This document shows, one piece after another, positions 14,901 to 26,738 of a stretch of 27,651 nucleotides of DNA; position 1 is the stretch's first letter; every line of letters begins with the position of its first letter. The DNA is taken from assembly GCA_016709845.1 (NCBI GenBank), contig JADJMA010000050.1:1-27651 (forward strand). The letters are read 5' to 3'. Below the pieces are notes generated by a model that worked only from the letters and a program-made list of their open reading frames with translations, did not search any database and was not told the origin of the DNA. The position numbers and the translations under genes were made by a program. The stretch comes from Flammeovirgaceae bacterium. Its GTDB lineage: Bacteria > Bacteroidota > Bacteroidia > Cytophagales > Cyclobacteriaceae.

Positions 14901-17900
14901 TCGGAATGATGTTTATCCTGGTATTTACCAATCAGGTTCTGACAGATTTCTCTGGTATCTCCAACGCCTGTAACCATGTCAAACGTAATGATTTCTCTAG
15001 GGTCAAGTATGACTACGTATCGGATCGCCACTACTGGGTCTAATACAGAACCTTGATTACCCGCGAGTGGTCCTGCTGTTTTCATAGCCCTCGGATTTTA
15101 CAGTAGTGTTGCCGCGACCTATAAATTCCATCCGATCCGTTTCATAGGATATTTCTTCCGCCTCTTTCTGTTGCAGCGTCATGAGATGAAACATCACTGG
15201 TGTTGGTTCTTCAACAGAACGAGGTCTTCGTTTGCAAAGAATAGCATGTTGATGAGGAAGTATCTCTGTCTGAACAAAAAGATTGTTGAATAGCGGTTGC
15301 ATGATATCGGATGCAGCTGGTGCAAGCACAACTTCTGCATAGCTGGTCACCTCAATTTTTCTACGCCTGGAAGAATTGTTTGTCACCAAAATTCTTCGCA
15401 TTTCTATATCGTCTTCGGGCGATACCACCATTTCTGTATGCGTCTCGATTTCATTGTGCGTGGAATGAAAATCTGCTCGTCCTACCGAAAATACCACTTC
15501 GTATTTTTCTTCTTTACTCAGTGTAGGCTGATGTGTATTGGACCAGTACGTATTGTCATCTATATCTCTTATGTAATAAAAATGCTCCCCAATTATCACG
15601 TGTACCATCTTCTCGCCAACGTGTAACCGCCAAATCTTTCCACCGGCTGTAACCGCCTCCTGCGTTGGTTACCATTACATGATAGCGTCCGTTTGATAAT
15701 AGCTGCACTTCGGGTATAGAAGTGCGGTGTATCGATCTCTCTTGATTCGGTACCTTTTTGCCACATAGCCCACATCTGCAATGTCTGTTGTGTGCGCAAA
15801 AAGACAGTGGCGCGAGGAATGCGTTCCTGCAATAGCAATAAGGCAGCCTTAAATTGGGGTTCTGCTTCAAATAGTTTTTTGCATGGGCTTGTCATGCAGT
15901 AAGTAGGCCACAGACAATAAACTCATTCCCTGATGATGCGACATGTAGGAATAAACAATAGCACTGGTTTGTCCTCGTTGCAAGCGTGAAGGAGTGTAGT
16001 CTATCGCCTCGTAGAATCCGTAGCGACCTTCTAATCCTTCTTTGCGAAGTAGTTTCAGATTTTCATACGCTTCTTTAGGAGCAATCATTAAAGCCAGTGC
16101 TGATGCATAAGGAGCAATCACTGAATCCTCTTCCAGACCTCGCTTCAAACCAAGACCTGGTGCACCAAATGCGCGGTACTGATAATGAGAACTGGCGTTG
16201 ATCATATTATAACCAGATTCTGAAATACCCCAGGGTTTACCTGTTTTCTTTCCATAGTGAATCTGCCATCCTACAGCTGCCTTGCACGTCTGGTCCAGTA
16301 ACGTATTCTCGTAAGTCGGCATGACCAAAAGTGGCATCAGGTATTCAAACATGGAGCCACTCCACGAAAGAAGAATTGGTTCACCTTCCACATTGGTGAG
16401 CAAGCGACCCAGTGCAAACCAATTTTCAACCGGCACCTTTCCCTGAGCAATGCAGGCAAAACTTCCCAACCGAGCTTCGGAAGCAAGCAGGTCGTAATAC
16501 CCTGCATCCAATCTGTAATCCTTAACATTGAAACCAATTGCAAATAGGTTGTTGGATCGGTTATACAAAAATCCCATTTTATATCCGCCAATTCACCACA
16601 CTGTTTTGCCAGTGCTTGTGTCCGTGCAAGTTGCTTCTCTACATGCTCCATTGATCTGGAAATAGAATCCTCAAATTTTTCAACCCAATCATTTTTGGTA
16701 GTAGCTTGGGATGTTGTTTTATATTTTTCTACTTCTTTTTGCCAATCATTTGCTACTCCTTCCCATTGGCTTAATGTTGTATTTATCTTCAATGAACCAA
16801 GGGAAGGGAATTCTGAAGGTACAGTTTGTAATAAGTATCTAGGTATAAAAATTCCAGCTCATCATTCAGTGAGTCTATTTGTCTCTTGAGTGCGTTTATC
16901 CATTGATGGGGTTCACCTTGTAAATCAGTATCCAGCGCTTGAAAAACTATTTAAAATCTTTTTCCAATACTCCTAAATGTGCTATTGCCTCATCATAGGT
17001 AATATTATCTCTATCACATGCAGTTTCGAGATCGATTTTAAATTGCTTAAGGACTCCACTATTTTTTCCATCTAAGGTGTCGCTAAGCACGCTTACTGTA
17101 TCGCGCAAGCCGTGAAATAATTTTGGGCTGAGTATTGAATCACGTGGTATAGCCAAAAGTTTCTGTTTGAGAATGAGCAAATGCCCCACCAGGTTTCCAC
17201 TGTCTACCATGGAAATATATTTTGGCAATAGTGGCTCAAGAGATTGCGTATCGTACCAGTTGTAAAAATGTCCATTGAATCGTTCCATACGCTGTAGCGT
17301 ACTCATGGCTTTAGCTGTTCGATCAATGAACTGACCGGTGGTTAAATATCCGAAATCGAGGGCAGTTATGTTGGCAAGTAAAGAGAGTCCCATATTGGTG
17401 GGTGAAGTACGGTGTGCCACCATGGTTACAGGTTGTTCCTGAATGTTGTCAGGAGGCAACCAGTTGTCTTCCAATGTAACAAGTACTTCAAAAAAGCTCC
17501 AGGTTTTACGCGCCATTTTCCGAAGGAAAATCTTCTTTTCAGGTATCAGCTTGAATGCTTGTTTCTTCAGTGGTTGGCTGGTCCACCAAATAACAACAGG
17601 TGCAGCAATCCAAAGTAAAAGAATAGGCCCTGCTATAAAGAGCTTTATAGGAAACAGAAGAATGATGGCAACAAGCACTCCGATAGCAAGCAACAACTCC
17701 ATCCACATAAAAGAATAAGTAGCCATCAAAGTAATTTGACTGGCTTTCAATTTCGTGCTGGACACATCCCATTGAAGTAGTTTTTCTTACTGAACAGCAA
17801 TCGCCAAAGTGTACGTGCTATCGTCATTACATTTGCACACGCCTCGTAGGGCAAACTGATTAACGTGAATGAAGTCTTTATAAAAACTTCCTTAATACTA

Positions 17901-20443
17901 TGAATAGAGTTTTTGACGTGATGAAATAAGACAACGTCCTTTGGTTTTCGAATGGTCTCCCAGATAGAGGTAATAATAATAGGCACCAGTATTATCAACG
18001 ACACTGTGGCAGTCCAAAATAACGTAGAGGGTAATGTAATCCATCCTATTATGATCAGCGCTGTGAGTGCAATAGGAACAAGACTGCGTCTGATATTATC
18101 AAATATTTTACAACGGGATAATGCGGAAATTGGATTTTTGTGCCAATGTCCATCCACACCCGGAACAAACGGGGAAATCCACTGGAGAATCTGCCAGTCA
18201 CCACGAATCCAACGGGATACTCTTTTCATGTCTTCGCGATAACTGTTGGGATATTCCTCATACAATTGAACATCACTCAATAATCCAGATCGCACGTAAG
18301 CACCTTCTAAAAGATCGTGGCTTAGGATTCTGTTTTCAGGAAATTTTTCCTCAAAAACTCTTTTAAAAATATCCACATCATAAATTCCTTTACCAATAAA
18401 AGAACCTCTAGCAAACAGATCTTGATATACATCCGATGATGCGCGGGTGTACGGATCTATACCCGGTTCATCTCCATGCATGCGCTTGTATAGCGAACCC
18501 GTTTCAGCTGACAAGCTTACAGATACTCTGGGTTGAAGAATGCCATATCCTTTTGTTACCCGCTTCTTTTTCTCGTCATACCATGCGTGGTTTAAGGGAT
18601 GCGCCATAGCCCCTACTAATTTCCACGCTGACCCTAATGGAAGTCTGGTATCCGCATCCAGGGTAAATCCAACAATTTTCCTTCGGATTCCAAAGTCTTG
18701 GGCGGTGGAAAAGATAAAACAAGTCATTGCTATTTCTCTTATATTTTTTGTTCAACTCGCCTATCCGTTGTTGTGCCAAATCAATAAGCGGCTGATCTTC
18801 AGGAAGGGATTCATGAGCTGCATCCGTAAAGTCTGTCAATAAACCAAAATGTAAATTGCCGTTTCTATTTGCCAGAAATCGTACTTCCAATGCATCTAAT
18901 AAATTTTCAATTACTTTTTCGTTACTGAGCATCACTGGAACCACTACGAGTGTGCGAAATTTTTCCGGAATGCTCTTAGAAAAATCCATACGTGGAAGCA
19001 AGCGCGGCTTAACGATTAAAGAAGATAAAAAGTTAACCACAGAAACAGCCAACTGGCTTACACCCTGACGATAGTTAAAAGAATAATTAATCCTAAAAAC
19101 CAGGTGTTTTCTATTTCTAATTCCACTTTTATTATGAGGGTACTCACAAAAAATGTAATTAAGAAAATCAGAAATAGATATACCTGAAAGGAAAATCGTT
19201 GCAATAAGTATCTTAGTTTTTTTAAAACAGATTCTCGGATTTCTGCTTGCTTCTTTGTTTCAATAACTCCTCGACCGATTAGGTAATACCCACATGCGAT
19301 GTTCGGATGTCTTCCTTTTTAAGTACATTTTCCCGTGCCAAGGCTATGGCAATTCGCGCCACTTCCACTTCTGATCGGTTGCTCTTTTTTGCAATACGCT
19401 CTACTACATGTCGGTACCTATCGCGGGTGGAGAAATCCATTGAGCCATATACTCCCGCATGATCCTGACGAAGAGTGTGTTCCACCATGCTGTGCGTTTC
19501 CACAAATTGCTCCCAATCCAGTAAGCCTAATTCCCGAAGACTATTAATGCTGTTACTGATGGAAACCTGATCGATTGCGGTTTGATTTTCTGCATTCACC
19601 AACTCGCCACTCGTTAAACCACTCTTCGACAGTTGTTGCTCAATCCAGTTAAGTACCATTGCCAGGTCTGGGCCTTTACCCCGAAGTTGTCGTATTAACT
19701 CAGAAACAAATGCAGCACTCATCGGTGGATTTGAACGCGCCATTTCTGCAATCACAAGGATGAGATCGGTTGATTCTTCCTCGATAATTTCAAACATTTT
19801 TTTCGCCCAATGATCTGCAAGATTCTTGTCCACTCTGTCAATCGCAACGCGTGCAGAAACACGTCTTATATTTTCGATAAGCCCAAGTCGAAGCATAATC
19901 GGGGTGGCCCATAGTTCTCCCAATTTTAAAAAGGCAACAGATTGATACGCTTCTAAAATTCGCCCAAGCGTTCAATGTCTATTCTTCCATCGCTATGCGC
20001 TATTTTCTGTAATGTGATGTCGTAAATCCGTGTGCTTCCTTCCGTTGAAACTCCGGCCAGCCGTGGAAGGTCTTCACTGTATCCTTAGGAAAATGAATTT
20101 TAGCACTTCGAATATGTTCCTCCAGAAGATAGAAATTATCCAGTAACCATTCACCTGCTGGTGTGATAAGCTGATTGCTTTTTACTGAATCCGTAAGAAG
20201 TTTGCGTACGCTATGTAAGATGGCTTCATTACTCTCCAATCTTTTGAGTAAGTATTCTTTTGCGGGCTCTTTACTTAATGTGTGTGTTTCCGCAAGAGTT
20301 TTACCAAAGCGTTTTAACTGCTCTGCGTTGAATAGTTCTGCCCTTAATGGTTCTTCGTTTAAATAACTTGATCAGAATCTTTGTCTTGAAAAAAGACTCT
20401 TCATTTCTTCTATCAGTTTGTGGGCGGCAGGTCTAAGATTCAT
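11903..20443 (-). CDS. ndvB: Cyclic beta-1,2-glucan synthase (NdvB/ChvB-like), multi-domain, frameshifted
   Basis: A gene of about 2,850 codons. It starts at 20443 (MNLRPAAHKL) after GGAGAAAAAAAG inside the pgm end. Order: an N-terminal region with PAGEWLLDNFYLLEEHIRSA; membrane helices near 19100-19250; a GT84 transferase with FTLDADTRLP near 18650 and GYGILQPRVSVSL; more helices (17560-18090); a glycoamylase-like domain (GQTSAIVYSYMSHHQGMSLL, about 15900-16600); two GH94 beta-sandwich modules (near 15100-15600 and 13800-14300); and a GH94 catalytic barrel with GTGDWNDG near 12850, holding the catalytic Asp. The enzyme polymerises glucose from UDP-glucose, trims the chain by phosphorolysis and cyclises it into periplasmic cyclic glucan. 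About nine frameshifts lie upstream of 15085; the last 3.2 kb is clean. RPRLWNPKE is followed almost at once by the GT84 LDAD motif, so about 55-60 residues, including the ERKRGKL stretch, appear to be missing. Confidence 0.9.
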
Positions 20444-22077
20444 TATCTTTTTTTCTCCTTTACTCTTTTTACATTTAATGCTTGGTTGATGATGTGTTGC
20501 GCTTCGTCTACAATTTGATGCATGTGTTCCCCACTTAAAACTTTCAGCATAGATCTTTTGAATTGCCTCTGTGCCTGAAGGTCGTGCTGCAAACCACCCA
20601 TTTTTTGTACTTACTTTAATCCCACCGATAGGTGCATTGTTTGCAGGTGCGTTGGAAATAATGTGTTCAATTTTTTCACCTGCCAGATTTTTATTCTTTA
20701 TCTGCGTTATATTGATATTTTTTAACTTCTCTTTTTGTTCGGGTGTGGATTTCATTTCCACGCGTTGATAAAATGATTCACCAAACTCTTTTGTGAGTTC
20801 GTGGTATAATGTACCGGGGTCACGTCCCCTTTTTGCTGTAATCTCTGCTGAGAGTAGTGCAGGGATATATCCATCTTTATCGGTTGTCCATACTTTCCCA
20901 TTTATTCTTGCAAAAGTTGCGCCAGCACTTCTTTCACCAAAGCAGAGTGTGCCTTCAATCAAACCCTCTACGAACCATTTGAAGCCCACAGGAACTTCGT
21001 AAAGTTTTCGGTTCATTTTTTTTGCGATACGATCGATGTGTTGTGTGGTAACTACCGTTTTTCCTATCGCTGCAGTTTTTTCCCATCCGGTACGATTCTC
21101 TAAAAGATATTCAATAGCCACAGATAGATACTGATTCGGATTCATAAGTCCCAGATAATCGGTATCACAAGCAAACGATATATCAAACTGATCTTTCATT
21201 GCAATCAATCTTTGCATCGCATAGGACGATGAAGGGTCCATACGGATTTTGTCCATCCCAATCCACAGACATAAACTAAATGGGGTCGATGATTTTTATT
21301 AACCAGTATTAAATCGAGATGGTAACGCTCTGCAATGGGTTCCCAATAGTGAACACCAGCTCCACCCAGTGGATCAACGCCCATCTTGATTCCTGAATTA
21401 CGAATCACCTCCATGTCGATAATATTTCGCAAATCATTGATGTAGGTGTTCATATAATCATGACGATGTACATGAGAAGAGCGCAGCGCCTTGCTTAACA
21501 AAATTCTTTTTATAGTGGTAAGATTATCCTTCAGCAGTTCATTTGCTTTTTGTTCAATCCATTTGGTCACTTCCGTTCCAGCAGGACCTCCATGCGGAGG
21601 GTTGTATTTAAACCCACCGTCATCAGGTGGGTTATGCGAGGGCGTTATCACGATGCCATCTGCTTTATTCGTTTTGTTTGCTTGATTGTAATTTAATATA
21701 GCGTGTGAAATAACAGGAGTAGGTGTATACTCATCGTTGATGGAAATCATTACGTCAACTTCATTGGCCACCAATACCTCCATGGTAGTAGCAAATGCAG
21801 GCGCTGAAAGTGCGTGCGTATCCAACCCAAGAAACAAAGGGCCATCGATCTTATGTTCCTTCCGATACATACAAATGGCTTGCGTGATTGCCAGAATATG
21901 ATTTTCATTAAAGGAGTTTGTTAACGAAGAGCCCCGATGACCAGAGGTTCCAAATGCAACGCGTTGTTCGCGTTCGGAAGGATCGGGCTTACCCGTAAAG
22001 TAGGCTGTAATAAGTCTCGGAACATTTACCAGTATCTCTTGTTTTGCAGGTTTGCCAGCCAGCGTAGATATGTTCAT
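20443..22077 (-). CDS. pgm: Phosphoglucomutase (alpha-D-glucose-phosphate specific)
   Basis: The start at 22077 gives MNISTLAGKPAKQEILVNVP. FGTSGHRGSS holds the phosphoserine loop (TSGHRG). ITPSHNPPDDGGFKYNPPHG and NGWFAARPSGTEAIQKIY (the phosphate-binding C-terminal loop) are diagnostic of the glucose-specific Pgm family. The enzyme interconverts glucose-6-phosphate and glucose-1-phosphate, the precursor of the UDP-glucose that the next gene uses. The stop overlaps the ndvB start (TAATG). At least two frameshifts (near 21240 and 20540) are needed. Two motifs are damaged: ACDTDY is followed directly by LGLMNPNQY, so the metal-binding DRHGIV part is missing, and the sugar loop GGEESAG reads GERSAG. 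Confidence 0.9.
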
Positions 22078-22113
22078 TTCGTGATTATTAAATTCAACAC
22101 TTGGTTATAAAAT

Positions 22114-23177
22114 TTACGCTACATCAATTTTCTTTTCCAAATAAACATCCTGTATGGCGTGCAGCAGTTCAACACCTTCCTTTAAAGATTTTTGAAAAGA
22201 TTTTCTTCCGGAGATCATCCCCATACCACCTGCACGTTTGTTAATAATTGCTGTACGAACTGCTTCTTTCAAATCCTCTTTTCCCAACGAAGGTCCACCA
22301 GAATTGATCAGTCCTGCCCTACCCATAAAACAATTCGCTACCTGATAGCGACACAAGTCAACAGGATGGTCGGTAGTTAATTCTGTATACATGCGCTCAT
22401 CTATTTTTCCATACTGAATGCTACCGCTATTGAGCGCTTTATAGCCACCATTATTTTCAGGAAGTTTTTGTTTAATAATATCCGCTTGAATGGTTGCTCC
22501 GAGATAATTCGCCTGACCCGTTAAATCTGCTGATGCTTCTACTTTATGTTTTTTAAATTCATCATTGCGCAAATAGCACCATAAGACCGTTGCCATTCCT
22601 AATGAATGGGCTTCCTCAAATCCTCTCGATACTTCTGTAATTTGTCGGTCCGACTCGTGTGATCCAAAATAAATAGTGGCTCAACAGCAGCCGCTCCCAT
22701 ATTCACGCGTCTCGCACCGATCCAAACATAATCTGATCAAACTTATTTGGATACGTGAGCAATTCATTATGATTAATTTTTACGATGAAAGGAATTTTAT
22801 GCGCATATTTTCGCGCTACCATTCTAAGCCACCAATGGTGCTGGCCACTGCATTGCAGCCGCCTTCCATGGCAAGTTTTAAAATATTTTCAGGATCGAAA
22901 TACATTGGGTTGGCACTGAAAGATGCGCCAGCACTATGTTCCACACCTTGATCGACTGGCAAGATGGAAAGATAGCCAGTACCGGCAAGCCTTCAGTTTT
23001 AAAAATTGAGTTCAAGTTGCAAAGTGTTTTATTATTTCTGTTCGAGTCTGCCACGATGCGGTCAATAAAATCAGAACCGGGAAGGTGCAAGTTCTGTTTT
23101 GGAATGGTTTTACATTCATGTGAAAAAAGAGATTCTTCTTCTTTTCCGATCAGATTAATAATTTCATTGTATGTCAT
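22114..23177 (-). CDS. fbaB: Class I fructose-bisphosphate aldolase (FbaB/DhnA type), frameshifted
   Basis: The start at 23177 gives MTYNEIINLIGKEEESLFSH. Reading on through several frame changes gives LPVDQGVEHSAGASF, YFDPENILKLAMEGGCNA, FIVKINHNELLTYPNKFDQI, ATIYFGSHESDRQI and MATVLWCYLRNDEFKK. The intact final 160 residues contain LTGQANYLGATIQADIIKQK, FMGRAGLINSGG and RAGGMGMISGRKSFQKSL. This is the TIM-barrel, Schiff-base aldolase family found in many Bacteroidota. It cleaves fructose-1,6-bisphosphate to triose phosphates or works in reverse for gluconeogenesis. It lies 21 bp after pgi and 36 bp before pgm. The indels lie between 22596 and 22990; no large deletion is apparent. Confidence 0.88.
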
Positions 23178-23198
23178 ATTCAAGTTTTTTATTTTCAA

Positions 23199-24520
23199 TC
23201 AAGCGCGCCATTCTTTATAGGCATTGATCAATCCGTTTGTAGAAGCATCGTGGGTAGAAATTTTAGAGTCACCTTTTAATTCATCTAAAATTTTAATGGC
23301 CAATTGTTTTCCGAGTTCAACTCCCCACTGATCGAAGCTGAAAATATTCCAGATAATTCCTTGAACGAAAATCTTATGTTCATACAGCGCTATCAATGAG
23401 CCCAAAGAAAATGGCGTGATTTCCTTTAGCAAAAAGGAATTGGTCGGATAGTTTCCTTTAAAAACTTTAAACGGTATACTTTTTCCTTACGGGATTCTTC
23501 ACCCTTGAACTCCTTGGCTACTTCCCTCTGCTTTTCCCGTTCATCAAGGCTTCTGTTTGAGCAAAAGAAATTGGCAAGCAGAATTGGATGATGCTCGCCT
23601 ATTGGATTATGAGAAATGGCGGGTGCAATAAAATCGCACGGAATCAAATGAGTACCCTGATGGACTGATCATAAGGAAAAATCGCTTCTGTTTCAGAACC
23701 AAAAAAATTGGTGTACCATATTCCAATCAGCGCCATGATTACAGGAATATTTTTTTCAAAAGCCGTCTGTCTAAAATGCAAATCACTCTCGTGTGCACCC
23801 TTCAGTAAACGCTCAAAGTTATCGTAGCCAATGGTAAGGGCTATGGAAAGGCCGATGCTGCTCCACAAGCTATACCGTCCACCTACCCAATCCCAAAAAA
23901 CAAATCTATTTTCCGGTGCAATACCAAATTCAGCTACCTTCTCTTCGTTTGTAGATAACGCAACAAAGTGTAGCGCAATGTACTTTTTATCTTTTGCTGA
24001 TTTTAAAAACCATTCGCGGGCAGAGTGTGCGTTGGTCAGGTCTCCAACGTAGTAAATGTTTTTGATGCGATAAGAAAAAGGGTTTCTTCCGGACTTAGAT
24101 TTTTCAATACTTCTACTGTCTGTGTTCCGTCCACATTTGAAATAAAGTGTGCCTGAATGCCTTCCACCCAATACGAACGCAACGCTTCTGTTACCATCAC
24201 CGGCCCAAGGTCGCTGCCACCAATACCAATATTTACAATGTGTTTGATTTTTTTGCCGGAGTAGCCTTTCCACGAACCATTATGCACCTTCTCACAAAGG
24301 ACTTCATTTGCTTCAATACGCCATTAATTTCAGGCATGATATCCACGCCATCCAAGACAACAGGTGTGTCGGTGCAATTTCTTAATGCGGTATGCAACAC
24401 TGCCCGATTCTCGGTTTCGTTTATTTTCTCTGCGTTAAACATGGCTTCGATAGCATCTTTCAACTTGCAATCGTTCGCCAATTCCAGAAGGTATTTTTTC
24501 GTTTCGTCAGTAACAAGTGA
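23199..24520 (-). CDS. pgi: Glucose-6-phosphate isomerase, 5' end lost, frameshifted
   Basis: Recognisable blocks in order: LLELANDCKLKDAIEAMFNA, INETENRAVLHTALRN, IVNIGIGGSDLGPVMVTEAL, LFLIASKTFTT, WDWVGGRYSLWSSIGLSIAL, NIPVIMALIGIWYTNFFGSE, IPCDFIAPAISHNP, and the C-terminal EITPFSLGSLIALYEHKIF and FDQWGVELGKQLA. The enzyme interconverts glucose-6-phosphate and fructose-6-phosphate in the cytoplasm. The first 60 or so residues are absent: the reading emerges straight from the pgl tail near 24520. A second gap follows FPYDQ (near 23665), where about 50 residues before HQGT are missing, including the region that normally carries GPIIWGEPG. At least four single-base frameshifts are also present. 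It cannot be expressed as read. Confidence 0.85.
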
Positions 24521-25194
24521 ATAAGTTGTGCGGGATATTGCTCTGGATTGTATTCATCTTCCAGCACATGATGCACCGCTTCTGCTTTTGATTTACCATA
24601 CACCAGGAATGCGATATTCCGTGCCTGATTAATTAATGGGGCAGTCATGGTAATACGATGAATTTTTTTCTCTTTCAGAAGGATAGCCCGAACCGTGGCT
24701 GAAGTATCGTGCAATACTGCAGTGTGAGGAAATAAAGAAGCTGTATGCGAATTGTCTCCCAACCCTAAAAGAATCAAATCAAAAAATTAATTCCCTTCCT
24801 TAAAATGTGAAACAATTCGAGATGAATAATCCATTGCTGCTTCCTCCGGCAAAAGTGAAGTGTCAACCGAAAATATATTTGACTCCGGTATATGCAACCC
24901 ATTGAGCAACGCTGTTCTTGCCATGTGGCTATTGTTGTCTGGGTCATCAACGGGTACATAGCGTTCGTCACCAAAAAAAAATTTACTTTACTCCACGCTA
25001 TCTTATTTTTTTATAATCGGGTGATGCGAGTGCTTTATATAATTTTTTGGAGAACTTCCTCCCGATAATACCAAGTTACATTCGCCATGTACAGCAATCG
25101 CATGGCTAATGGTTGCCGTCACATAATCCGACAATGCAGCAATTAATTCCGGTATCGATTTATAAACACGAATGGTTACGTTATTCTTTTTCAT
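24517..25194 (-). CDS. pgl: 6-phosphogluconolactonase (DevB type), 3' end lost, frameshifted
   Basis: The start at 25194 gives MKKNNVTIRVYKSIPELIAA, and LVLSGGSSPK is the N-terminal sugar-phosphate loop. After frame changes near 25055, 24985 and 24785 come FFFGDERYVPVDD, DNNSHMARTALL and LILLGLGDNSHTASLFPH, the family signatures. It hydrolyses 6-phosphogluconolactone, the zwf product. The start overlaps the end of zwf by 14 bp, indicating coupling. The reading stops making sense after YPAQLIH, where the pgi sequence begins, so the last 15-20 codons and any spacer appear deleted. Confidence 0.87.
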
Positions 25195-26691
25195 TTTTTA
25201 TTGGTGGAGTAATCCAATGGAAACCGTCTTGTGCTATTAAAGCTTCTGCTGTTTCAGGTCCCCACGTACCCACTCGATAGTTGGGGAAGTTAACACTCAT
25301 TTTCGTTTGCCATGAGTTGAGTATCGGCATGAGAATTTTCCACGCTGCTTCTACCTGATCGGCACGCATAAATAGAGTCTGGTCTCCCATCATCGTATCC
25401 AACAACAGGGTTTCATATGCTTCAGGAGTTTCTACAGTATAGGTACCCGCATAATCAAAACATATCCACCGTATTTAAGATCATATCTAATCCCGGCTTT
25501 TTCATTTGCAACTGCAGACGAATACTCATCTCTGGTTGAATGCTAATGATAAGTCTGTTTTGTTGCCAGTTGTCTGAAGCTGCGGGTGGAAACACTACAT
25601 GAGGGACATCACGAAACTGGATTGTGATAATAGAAGAAGATTGAAGAAGACGTTTACCTGTTCGTACATAAAACGGTACGCCTTGCCACCGCCAGTTGTC
25701 AATGAAAAATTTTATAGCCACAAATGTTTCTGTATTGGATTGTGAATCTACATTTGCTTCTTCTCTATAGCCTAAACTTTTTGCCTTCTATCCATCCTTT
25801 TCTCATATTGACCTCTAACGGCTTGCTTACGAATAGCATCTGGCTCAAATTTTCGGATAGACCGCAAACATCTACCTTTCGGTTGCGCACCTCGTTTGCA
25901 TCAAAAGAAATAGGCGTTTTCCATGGCTACAAGAAGCAATTGCAGAACATGGTTCTGTACCATATCGCGCAAAGCCCCAGCACCTTCATAGTAACCTCCC
26001 CGATCCTCCACTCCTATTTGTTCGGAGACAGAGATTTGCACATGTTCGATAAAATTGCGGCTCCATATAGGCTCCAGAATAGAATTGGCAAAACGAAATG
26101 CCATTATGTTTTGAACGGCTTCTTTCCCAAGTAATGATCGATGCGATAGATTTGTTTCTCGTCAAAGATGCTACATAAAAAGTTCATTCAACGATTTGGC
26201 TGATTCGAGATCTCGACCAAAAGGTTTTCGATAACAATTCGTGTGGTGTCGGGATTACCAGTTAATTTATTCTTGGCAATATTTTTTGCGATAATGGGAA
26301 AGAAATTAGGCGCCACGGCCAAGTAATAAATTACACAAGGCTCTTGCTTCCATTCTTTTGTATGATCGAGAATCGCCTTTCCAAATTTTGCATATTCTTT
26401 TTCATCGTTGAGGTCTGACCCTTGATAGAAAATATGAGCTGCAAAATCAGACCATTCACTGTCTTTCGTTTTTCCTTTTCTTGAAAACCGATCAATGCCT
26501 TCTCGTAACTTGATGCGAAAATCATCTTCCGTTAAAGCGGTGCGAGCAGTACCTATAATAGAGAATTGATTAGGAAACCAATTATCCAAAAATAAATTAT
26601 AAAGAGCCGGAGTTACTTTGCGCCAGTTTAAATCACCGGTTGCGCCAAAGATAAAGAATACTATTGGTTGGTCTTTTGTATTGGATGGCAT
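25181..26691 (-). CDS. zwf: Glucose-6-phosphate dehydrogenase, frameshifted
   Basis: The start at 26691 (MPSNTKDQPIVFFIFGATGD) shows the NADP Rossmann motif GATGDL at residues 16-21. Restoring frames gives IYRIDHYLGKEAVQNI (substrate-binding and catalytic His), EDRGGYYEGAGALRDMVQNH, FFIDNWRWQGVPFYVRTGKR and the C-terminal NYRVGTWGPETAEALIAQDG. Total length, about 500 residues, is normal, with no large deletion. About five single-base indels (near 26200, 26130, 25910, 25800 and 25460) break it. It catalyses the first, NADP-reducing step of the oxidative pentose-phosphate pathway. It follows gnd by 47 bp and overlaps pgl by 14 bp. Confidence 0.92.
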
Positions 26692-26738
26692 ACCTTTTAA
26701 TTTTCAAATTTTATTGAACTATATAAATTCTATAGCTT

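Noticed and set aside
11903..20443. Several separate genes for the glucan synthase fragments
   Set aside because: The fragments follow each other in the exact domain order of one NdvB protein with matching overlaps, so they are one gene with indels.
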